NCBI GenBank assembly: GCA_020847555.1
Contig: JADLBT010000337.1
Span: 1 to 5,335, forward strand
Reading direction: 5' to 3'
Source of the DNA: Gemmataceae bacterium
Lineage (GTDB): Bacteria > Planctomycetota > Planctomycetia > Gemmatales > Gemmataceae
Length of the DNA stretch: 5,335 nucleotides
In this document: positions 1 to 5,335 of the stretch, piece after piece
Layout: each line of letters starts with the position of its first letter
Numbering within the stretch: position 1 is the stretch's first letter
Made by a program: the position numbers and the translations under genes
The notes under the pieces: generated by a model
Database searches by the model: none
Seen by the model: the letters and a program-made list of their open reading frames with translations, nothing else
What the model was told of the DNA's origin: nothing

Positions 1-1
1 G

Positions 2-883
<882 letters not shown>

Positions 884-884
884 C

Positions 885-914
885 GGCCCACCCGCACTCA
901 TGGGCGGGGCGGCC
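885..914. terminator. Weak GC-rich inverted repeat between convergent genes, possible terminator
   Basis: The 39-base gap between the two convergent stop codons contains a short inverted repeat: GCCCA at 886-890 pairs with TGGGC at 901-905 around a 10-base loop. An alternative pairing is CCCGC (891-895) with GCGGG (904-908). GGCC at 885-888 and 911-914 could extend it. No T-tract follows on either strand, so this is not a standard intrinsic terminator. Its position between converging transcription units is the main reason to list it. Confidence 0.22.
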
Positions 915-922
915 TCGACGCG

Positions 923-2029
923 CTACCGCTGCGGGTGCATCCGGGTGTTGAAGATCGCCGCGTCGTATTCGTCCCCCGGTCCCTGTTGCGGGCCACGGTC
1001 CGCGGGAACTCCCTTCATGACCGGGCCGGCCGCGGACTGCGGCCCCGGAGGGGTTGGCGCGGGTTGCTCCGGCGCGATGGGCGAGGAGCTGACCTGCTGG
1101 ACCGCAGCGGGAATCGGGCCTGGGTCGGCGAACGCCGTGCGTCCCTGAGCCGGCGCGGCGGCCGGTGCTTTCGTTGTCGCGGTGCGCGGCGCGAGCGCCT
1201 TGCGCAGGTGCGGGTTGTTCGCGATAACCAGTTCGACCCACTCCTGCAGAAGCCGGAATGGCGGGGAGTTCCGGCCGTTCGCCAGCGGCGCCCGCGCGGC
1301 CCCGCCGTGCGCGCTCACCGCCTTGTAGAGCAGCGGACTGATCGCCGGCTGATCGAGATCCACCTGCGCGAGCACCGCGGCCAGGTTCTGGTGCAGGCTC
1401 CGCCGGTTCAGCGTCGCGTCCTGGCAGCGGGCCAGCTTGAACGCGCCCCCCCGCCCCGTCGTGTGGCAGGTGGCGCAGGCGTTCATCAGCACCGGCTGGA
1501 CCTTCCCGACGAACAGGCTCAGTGTCTCGGCGCTGAGGTCGATCGGCGCCGCGTGGCCCTCTTCCTTCGCCGGGTGCGGAGATGCCGGGGCGACCCGGTT
1601 GTCGCTCACTGTCTGAAGCTGGGCGAGCAGGCTCCGGGCAACCGGGTGATCCTTCCGCAGGCGCAGCGCTTCCTGAACCTCCGCCAGCGCCCTGGCGTGC
1701 AGGCCGTTCATCTGGCACCACCGGGCCAACCGCACGCGCTCGTCCGGGTCGCGCAGGTTCGCCTGCCTGGACACCAGGGCGAACGCCTCATCCCAATCGG
1801 CGCACAGGCACAACACGTCGGCGGCGGACACGGTCAACTCGCCGTTCCCGCGCCGGAGGATGAATCGATCGCCGGCGCGCTCGATCTCCCCCTCCAGGGC
1901 TCGGTGGTTCTGGAGAATGAGGACGCGCCCGCTGGTCCGTGGTTGCGGCCGATCCTGCGCGCGGAGCCACGCCCACGCCAGCGCGAGGATCCCCAGGGCC
2001 AGCACGCAGTGGGAGAAGATTCTGGTCAT
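923..2029 (-). CDS. Exported single-heme c-type protein of planctomycete type, function unknown
   Basis: A 368-residue protein. Residues 1-25 form a signal peptide or signal anchor: basic MTR, a hydrophobic stretch at 9-22, then LRAQ with possible cleavage after A24 or Q25. Residues 35-75 look like a small beta-rich domain (VLILQNHRALEGEIERAGDR and following). Residues 94-140 are helical and resemble a TPR-like pair, with DPDERVRLARWCQMNGLHAR followed by AEVQEALRLRKDHP. The only CxxCH heme c motif is C185-A-T-C-H189, in a context (VQPVLMNACATCH) like planctomycete cytochrome c domains. A conserved-looking SPLLYKAVSAHGG lies at 231-243. The last 90 or so residues are rich in Pro, Ala and Gln and probably disordered. 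Heme attachment would place it outside the cytoplasmic membrane, with electron transfer as the likely role; the partner is unknown. The ATG at 2029 is chosen because the signal peptide starts there; the open frame further upstream is antisense repeat and out-of-frame sequence. CCTCCT sits directly before the ATG, so there is no Shine-Dalgarno. The gene lies 182 bases after the transketolase C gene and is probably transcribed separately. Confidence 0.88.
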   Translation of the reverse strand: MTRIFSHCVLALGILALAWAWLRAQDRPQPRTSGRVLILQNHRALEGEIERAGDRFILRRGNGELTVSAADVLCLCADWDEAFALVSRQANLRDPDERVRLARWCQMNGLHARALAEVQEALRLRKDHPVARSLLAQLQTVSDNRVAPASPHPAKEEGHAAPIDLSAETLSLFVGKVQPVLMNACATCHTTGRGGAFKLARCQDATLNRRSLHQNLAAVLAQVDLDQPAISPLLYKAVSAHGGAARAPLANGRNSPPFRLLQEWVELVIANNPHLRKALAPRTATTKAPAAAPAQGRTAFADPGPIPAAVQQVSSSPIAPEQPAPTPPGPQSAAGPVMKGVPADRGPQQGPGDEYDAAIFNTRMHPQR

Positions 2030-2094
2030 AGGAGGGCGGGATATACGCCGGCCGGACTCGCCGGTCAACCCCACCACGATCGGGTAGCGTTCTG

Positions 2095-2190
2095 CTCCCC
2101 TCCCCCCTCGTGAGGGAGAGGTTGGGGGAGAGGGGGAAGACGCAGCGAACCCCCTCGCCCCCGGCTCCTCTCCCACCAGGGGAGAGGGAG
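2095..2190. repeat. GC-rich intergenic inverted-repeat cluster
   Basis: This fills most of the 182-base gap between the transketolase C gene and the heme-protein gene. It consists of alternating C-rich and G-rich blocks. The clearest hairpin pairs 2167-2174 with 2180-2187 (8 bp, loop 2175-2179). A second small inverted repeat pairs CCCTC (2105-2109) with GAGGG (2112-2116). The G-run near 2124-2135 is also complementary to the C-run at 2150-2162. The pattern resembles dispersed GC-rich repeats common between genes in Gemmata-like planctomycetes. No T-tract follows, so termination is possible but unproven. The rest of the gap, 2030-2094, shows no clear motif. Confidence 0.6.
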
Positions 2191-2211
2191 GAAAGCGCTC
2201 ACTCCGCCCGA

Positions 2212-3174
2212 TTACTTCCCGACCAGCTCCCGGACGGCGGCAACAATGTGGTCCGCCGTCAGACCGTATTTCTTGAGGAGCCCCTCGGGGTCGCCGGACT
2301 CGGCGAAGGTGTCGCCCAGGGAGACGAAGCGCATCGGCACCGGATGCTGTTTTGCCACGGAGACGGCCACCGCGCTGCCAAGTCCGCCGTGCAGCAGGTG
2401 CTCCTCGGCGACCACGATGCGCCCCGTCTCCTTCGCCGCCGCCAGGACGGCCGCGTCGTCGATCGGCTTGGCCGTGTGCATGTCGAGAACGCGCGCCTGG
2501 ATGCCCTGTCCGGCCAGGCGCTCGGCCGCGTCGAGCGCCTCGGCGACCATCAGTCCGTTGGCGATGATCGTCACGTCCTTGCCGTCGCGCAGCCGGTTTG
2601 CCTTGCCCAGCTGGAACGGGCACCCATCCTTGTAGATGATCGGCACGTTCGGGCGCCCGGCCCGCAGGTACGCCGGGGTGCGGATCTGCGCCAGCGCCTT
2701 GACCGCCTCGTAGGTGGACGGCTCGTCCGCCGGCACCACCACCGTGAACCCCGGCAGGGAGCAGGCCAGCGATACGTCCTCGATGCCCATCTGCGACGGT
2801 CCATCCTCGCCGATGCTGATGCCGGTGTGCGTCCCGACCACCTTGACGTCGAGGGCCGGGAAGGCGACCGACATGCGCAGCTGGTCGTAGGCGTTGCACA
2901 TCACGAAGCACGCGAAACTCGCCAGCCAGGCCCGCTTGCCGGCCGACGCCAGCCCGCCGGCGACGCCGACCATGTCCGACTCGGCGATGCCGACGTTGAA
3001 GAAGCGATCCGGGAACTTCTTCGCGAAGTGCTCGGTGCGCGTCGAGTTGTGGACGTCGGCATCGACGACGACCAGGTCGGGGAACTCCTCGCCCAGTTTC
3101 GCCAGCGCCAGGCCGAACGCCTCGCGGACCGACTTGCCCATCTTTCCTGCGGGTGCCTTGACGGGTGCTGCCAT
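2212..3174 (-). CDS. Transketolase, C-terminal subunit (pyrimidine-binding and C-terminal domains)
   Basis: A 320-residue protein, the usual size for the C half of a split transketolase. Residues 13-175 form the pyrimidine-binding domain. VGIAE at 61-65 supplies the catalytic glutamate E65, which activates the TPP aminopyrimidine (yeast transketolase E418). SFACF at 86-90 gives the aromatic residues that flank the cofactor ring. THTGISIGEDG at 115-125 keeps the equivalents of yeast H469 (H116) and D477 (D124). R171 or R174 in YLRAGRP is a candidate for the phosphate-binding arginine. Residues 200-320 are the C-terminal domain, with EEHLLHGGLG at 257-266. With the N subunit it should form a cytoplasmic enzyme moving two-carbon ketol units between sugar phosphates; pentose phosphate metabolism is the default reading, though other split transketolases act on unusual sugars such as apulose 4-phosphate. 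Oddities: Q128 replaces the usual His of the DGPTHQ motif, and GIAES replaces GIAEQ or GIREH. The ATG at 3174 is supported by an AAAGG site. Confidence 0.93.
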   Translation of the reverse strand: MAAPVKAPAGKMGKSVREAFGLALAKLGEEFPDLVVVDADVHNSTRTEHFAKKFPDRFFNVGIAESDMVGVAGGLASAGKRAWLASFACFVMCNAYDQLRMSVAFPALDVKVVGTHTGISIGEDGPSQMGIEDVSLACSLPGFTVVVPADEPSTYEAVKALAQIRTPAYLRAGRPNVPIIYKDGCPFQLGKANRLRDGKDVTIIANGLMVAEALDAAERLAGQGIQARVLDMHTAKPIDDAAVLAAAKETGRIVVAEEHLLHGGLGSAVAVSVAKQHPVPMRFVSLGDTFAESGDPEGLLKKYGLTADHIVAAVRELVGK

Positions 3175-3183
3175 GATGAGACG

Positions 3184-3189
3184 CCTTTC
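3184..3189 (-). promoter_or_regulatory. Ribosome binding site for transketolase C subunit
   Basis: GAAAGG on the minus strand ends 9 bases before the ATG at 3174. It is a reasonable Shine-Dalgarno match and supports that ATG, although the frame stays open further upstream through the neighbouring gene. It lies within the 47-base gap after the membrane-protein gene, which is short enough for co-transcription. Confidence 0.55.
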
Positions 3190-3221
3190 AACGAGGGGCG
3201 AGGGGTGTTCACGGTTCGGCG

Positions 3222-4250
3222 TTACCAGCGCGTGGCGATGCCCTGCCGGACGGTGCCGATGATGTTCAGGATGGCGAACAGGACGACGCAGATGACGACC
3301 ATCCAGCCAACGGTGACGGCCAGCATGATGTAGACGGCAGCCTGTCCCACTCCCCGCAGGGCGATCCCCAGCCCGAACCAGAGAACCCCGCCGCCGATCG
3401 TGACGATGAGGTACAGGATCATCTGCCGCATCGCCTCCTCGGCGGTACTGTTGTCCCGCAGGTACAGCGCGAGGGCACGCAGGAAGAGCATGAAGATGAT
3501 GAAGCCGGCGTAAATGATCAGCGCCCCCAGCAGCATCACGATCGCGCTCCCCCCCGCCAGCGCGAGCCCAGCGGAGGCTCCCTCTCCGCCCCGCCCGAAT
3601 TCTCTCGACGCGGTGGCCGCCCCACTCATCATCATGAGAACGGAGAGTCCCATGAGTACGGTCCCGCCCACCTCCAGTCCGAACGACACGATGACCAGCA
3701 CCCGCGACCGCGCCTTGGGGGGGATCCAGAAGCACAGTAACGACCCGGTCCCGCCCAGCACCGGGGTGATCAGGACGAGCACGCTCGCGAAGCAGCTGAG
3801 AACCTGAAGAACCCGGACCATCGCCATCGAAGTGACGAGGGGGGTGAGGGTGCCCATGAGCAGGACGATGGCGATCGAGGCGATGAGGCACAGCACCTTG
3901 GCGTAGTGGAACCCCAGCCCAATGTTCGCCAGGCGCATCCGCGAGCGCGTCTTCATGCCGCCCTGCTTGCGGACCGGCTCCTCGTCGTAGTCCTCCTCCT
4001 GCGGTTCCTCGTACACCTCTTCCTGCGGCGCGGGAGGCCGCCTGTGCGGACGAGGCGGCCCCGCGTGGATCTCCTCCTGCGGCGGCACCGGCGGTGGCCG
4101 CTTGCGCGGAGGCGGCGCTGCGCTCACCTGCGGGTTGGGGTCCGGCACGATCATCACGACCTGGCAGGCCGGGCAGCGGACCTTCCGGCCAACGTGGTTG
4201 TCGGCGGCCACCAGCTCATGGCCGTTGGGGCAGAGGACTCGAATCGACAT
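3222..4250 (-). CDS. Zinc-ribbon, multi-pass membrane protein of unknown function
   Basis: A 342-residue protein I cannot assign to a named family. Residues 7-29 form a compact zinc ribbon with ligands C7, H11, C26 and C29 (CPNGH and CPAC), a small N-terminal domain often seen in planctomycete proteins. Residues 40-97 are a low-complexity Pro/Glu/Arg linker that turns strongly acidic (YEEPQEEDYDEEP at 80-92); PQEE occurs three times, at 57-60, 75-78 and 83-86. Residues 115-332 are hydrophobic and hold about six membrane helices, roughly at 116-136, 143-165, 183-207, 229-258, 276-298 and 304-332. The zinc ribbon and linker are probably cytoplasmic; I infer this from the lack of a signal peptide. 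No catalytic motif is visible. It might be a regulatory or scaffold membrane protein, but the sequence does not say. It sits between the two transketolase half-genes, 136 bases after the N gene and 47 before the C gene, on the same strand. The ATG at 4250 directly precedes the zinc ribbon; no strong Shine-Dalgarno is seen. Confidence 0.85.
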   Translation of the reverse strand: MSIRVLCPNGHELVAADNHVGRKVRCPACQVVMIVPDPNPQVSAAPPPRKRPPPVPPQEEIHAGPPRPHRRPPAPQEEVYEEPQEEDYDEEPVRKQGGMKTRSRMRLANIGLGFHYAKVLCLIASIAIVLLMGTLTPLVTSMAMVRVLQVLSCFASVLVLITPVLGGTGSLLCFWIPPKARSRVLVIVSFGLEVGGTVLMGLSVLMMMSGAATASREFGRGGEGASAGLALAGGSAIVMLLGALIIYAGFIIFMLFLRALALYLRDNSTAEEAMRQMILYLIVTIGGGVLWFGLGIALRGVGQAAVYIMLAVTVGWMVVICVVLFAILNIIGTVRQGIATRW

Positions 4251-4276
4251 GACAGCTCGGGTGTTGGGGGCGGAGG

Positions 4277-4330
4277 TCCGAGCCCGAAACGTAAGTGAGG
4301 GGAGAGATTCAACCCTCGCTTACGCTCGGA
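4277..4330. repeat. Long bulged inverted repeat (CGTAAGCGAGGG type)
   Basis: This lies in the 136-base gap between the transketolase N gene and the zinc-ribbon gene. GTAAGTGAGGG (4291-4301) pairs with CCCTCGCTTAC (4313-4323) with a single T-G wobble around an 11-base loop. TCCGAGC (4277-4283) pairs with GCTCGGA (4324-4330), leaving a 7-base bulge (4284-4290) on one side only. The result is an 18-bp bulged hairpin. The two arms look like two diverged copies, in opposite orientation, of a CCGAGCGTAAGCGAGGG unit. No T-tract follows on the minus strand, so it could be a dispersed repeat, an mRNA-stabilising or processing hairpin, or a partial terminator. The rest of the gap (4331-4386) shows only a GGTTAACC palindrome at 4353-4360. 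Confidence 0.65.
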
Positions 4331-4386
4331 TTCTAAACGCACATTTCCCCCAGGTTAACCAGTTTCGGGCCGGGCGTCGAGGTTCG

Positions 4387-5211
4387 TTAGCCGATTTCGG
4401 CCAGCGCCTTCTGCGCCTCCTCCGGGGTAAGAGGCTTGCCGTGATAATTCGGCTCGCTGAGGAGATGAGTGATCGGATATCCCTTCACCGTCCGGGAAAC
4501 GATGGCGCTGGGCCGGCCCTTCTGCTGGGCCGTCTTTTTCAGAGCGGCGAGCGCCTGCTCCATGTCGTTCCCCTCGATCTCCTGAGCGAACCAGCCGAAC
4601 GCCTCCCACTTCGGCGCGATCGGCCTGAGGTCGAGAACCTGGGCCGTCGCCCCGGTCTGCTGATAGCCGTTCTGGTCCACGACGGCGACGAGGTTGTCCA
4701 GCCGATACTTGTGGGCCGTCATAGCCGCCTCCCACACCTGCCCCTGGTCGATCTCGCCGTCTCCGAGCATGACGTAAACGCGCGAGTCGTACCCGTCCAG
4801 GCGGGTGGCCAGGGCGTGGCCGATGCCGAGCGACAGCCCCTGGCCGAGCGACCCGGTGGACGCCTCCACGCCGGGCACGCGCCGCATGTTCGGGTGGCCC
4901 TCCAGCCGGCTGCCGAGTTTGCGGAGCGTGGCGAGTTCCTCGGTGGCGAAGTACCCGGCCTCGGCGAGGACGGCGTAGAGGAGCGGGGCCGCGTGCCCCT
5001 TGCTCAGGATGAAGCGGTCGCGTTGCGGCCAGTGCGGGTTCCTTGGATCGTACCGGAGTACACCGCCGAAGTAGAGCGCGACGGCGATCTCGACCCCGGA
5101 CAGAGAACTGGTCGGATGGCCCGAACCGGCCGTTGTCGTGCTGGTGATGATGTCGCGGCGGACGCGCCGGGCGATGTCTTTCAGATCCGCGAGCGAGCGC
5201 GTGGTGGTCAC
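4387..5211 (-). CDS. Transketolase, N-terminal (thiamine pyrophosphate-binding) subunit
   Basis: A 274-residue protein, the usual length for the N half of a split transketolase. It holds the site for the TPP pyrophosphate and metal ion: GDG at 150-152, then WEA at 160-162, and N181 in VVDQN closes the GDG-x(28)-N motif. Active-site histidines match those of full-length enzymes: H32 in SGHPTSSLSG, H73 in RDRFILSKGH, H106 in LEGHP and H257 in NYHGKPLT. EASTGSLGQGLS at 116-127 is a strong family signature. It must pair with a C subunit, which is encoded 1.2 kb further along the same strand, beyond an unrelated gene. The start is placed at GTG 5211 because GGGGGAGG ends five bases before it and the family's N-terminal helix follows at once. 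A GTG at 5265 would add 18 unconserved residues and has its purine run almost touching it. The TAA stop is at 4387-4389. No canonical promoter was recognised upstream. Confidence 0.94.
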   Translation of the reverse strand: MTTTRSLADLKDIARRVRRDIITSTTTAGSGHPTSSLSGVEIAVALYFGGVLRYDPRNPHWPQRDRFILSKGHAAPLLYAVLAEAGYFATEELATLRKLGSRLEGHPNMRRVPGVEASTGSLGQGLSLGIGHALATRLDGYDSRVYVMLGDGEIDQGQVWEAAMTAHKYRLDNLVAVVDQNGYQQTGATAQVLDLRPIAPKWEAFGWFAQEIEGNDMEQALAALKKTAQQKGRPSAIVSRTVKGYPITHLLSEPNYHGKPLTPEEAQKALAEIG

Positions 5212-5216
5212 AACTG

Positions 5217-5224
5217 CCTCCCCC
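5217..5224 (-). promoter_or_regulatory. Strong Shine-Dalgarno deciding the GTG start of transketolase N subunit
   Basis: GGGGGAGG on the minus strand, followed by a five-base spacer (CAGTT) and GTG at 5211-5209. This is the best ribosome binding site in the window and is the main reason for choosing this start over the in-frame GTG at 5265. Confidence 0.7.
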
Positions 5225-5262
5225 GGTATCAGGTGTGGGGTGTCTGAAGAGGGGCAGGGTTC

Positions 5263-5312
5263 CACCTCTCCCCCGGCCCTCCTTCCCTGGCAAGGAAGGG
5301 GGGCCGGAGGGG
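5263..5312. repeat. GC-rich intergenic hairpin upstream of transketolase N gene
   Basis: An inverted repeat pairing 5273-5286 with 5294-5307: 14 consecutive pairs including one T-G, with loop 5287-5293. It can be extended outward past one mismatch to about 5268 and 5312. Its left arm, 5263-5277, matches 13 of 15 bases of 2151-2165 in the repeat cluster after the transketolase C gene, in the same orientation, so both look like members of one dispersed family. On the plus strand a loose TTAGGTTT follows (5313-5320), but no plus-strand gene ends here. The non-coding stretch continues to the window edge (5335) with nothing else recognisable. Confidence 0.6.
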
Positions 5313-5335
5313 TTAGGTTTAACGCCGCCCCAGGA

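Noticed and set aside
935..2113. A plus-strand open frame of 392 codons opposite the heme-protein gene.
   Set aside because: The opposite strand has a signal peptide and a CxxCH motif in a planctomycete-like context; this frame is Arg-rich low-information sequence and runs into the repeat cluster.
2167..2187. The 8-bp hairpin as an intrinsic terminator after the transketolase C gene.
   Set aside because: No T-rich stretch follows on the minus strand; the feature fits a dispersed GC-rich repeat better, so it is listed as a repeat.
2030..2911. In-frame upstream extension of the heme-protein gene into the transketolase C gene.
   Set aside because: The extension translates the transketolase gene out of frame and then the GC-rich repeat; the signal peptide at 2029 marks the true start.
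2110..3333. A long open frame on the plus strand (407 codons) opposite the transketolase C gene.
   Set aside because: It is antisense to a clearly conserved enzyme, rich in Arg, Gly, Asp and His as expected for a GC-rich shadow frame, begins inside the repeat cluster and shows no recognisable domain.
3175..3891. In-frame upstream extension of the transketolase C gene, which could suggest a fusion with the membrane protein.
   Set aside because: The extension reads the membrane-protein gene out of frame and gives Arg/His-rich sequence; a Shine-Dalgarno sits just before the ATG at 3174.
3222..4250. The zinc-ribbon gene as a transposon or other mobile insertion splitting the transketolase genes.
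   Set aside because: There is no transposase or integrase motif, and no matched terminal inverted repeats or target-site duplication are visible around the gene; the protein is membrane-embedded.
4102..5247. A plus-strand open frame of 381 codons spanning the transketolase N gene, the hairpin and part of the zinc-ribbon gene.
   Set aside because: It crosses an intergenic hairpin and two real genes on the other strand, has no motif, and its composition is that of an antisense frame in high-GC DNA.

Overview
The window is GC-rich and looks like a piece of a planctomycete chromosome, most likely from the Gemmataceae. Three things suggest this. One gene encodes a single-heme CxxCH protein of a type common in planctomycetes. 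Another encodes an N-terminal CxxxH/CxxC zinc ribbon joined by a Pro/Glu-rich linker to membrane helices. The gaps between genes carry GC-rich inverted repeats of the CCCCTCGCCCCCGGC and CGTAAGCGAGGG types. The taxonomic placement is inference from style; no marker gene is present.

Layout: the left end (2-883, plus strand) holds a nearly complete NAD(P)-dependent beta-hydroxyacid dehydrogenase whose start codon lies just outside the window. It converges, with a 39-base gap, on a minus-strand series that fills the rest. In transcription order (right to left) this series is: transketolase N-terminal (TPP-binding) subunit, 4387-5211; zinc-ribbon multi-pass membrane protein, 3222-4250; transketolase C-terminal subunit, 2212-3174; exported single-heme c-type protein, 923-2029. 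The gaps are 136, 47 and 182 bases. The 136-base gap holds a long bulged hairpin, and the 182-base gap holds a GC-rich repeat cluster. A second repeat of the latter kind lies upstream of the N-terminal subunit gene.

Function: the two transketolase genes together supply the parts of one transketolase. The N half carries the pyrophosphate/metal motif and several active-site histidines; the C half carries the catalytic glutamate. They are expected to form one cytoplasmic TPP enzyme that moves two-carbon ketol units between sugar phosphates. What stands out is that the halves are separated by an unrelated membrane-protein gene, and that the C half has Gln where transketolases usually have a substrate-contacting His. 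The remaining genes have no evident pathway link to the enzyme. I see no mobile element, CRISPR array, RNA gene, defence system or biosynthetic cluster. The window reads as ordinary chromosomal housekeeping and lineage-specific sequence with a few points worth checking.
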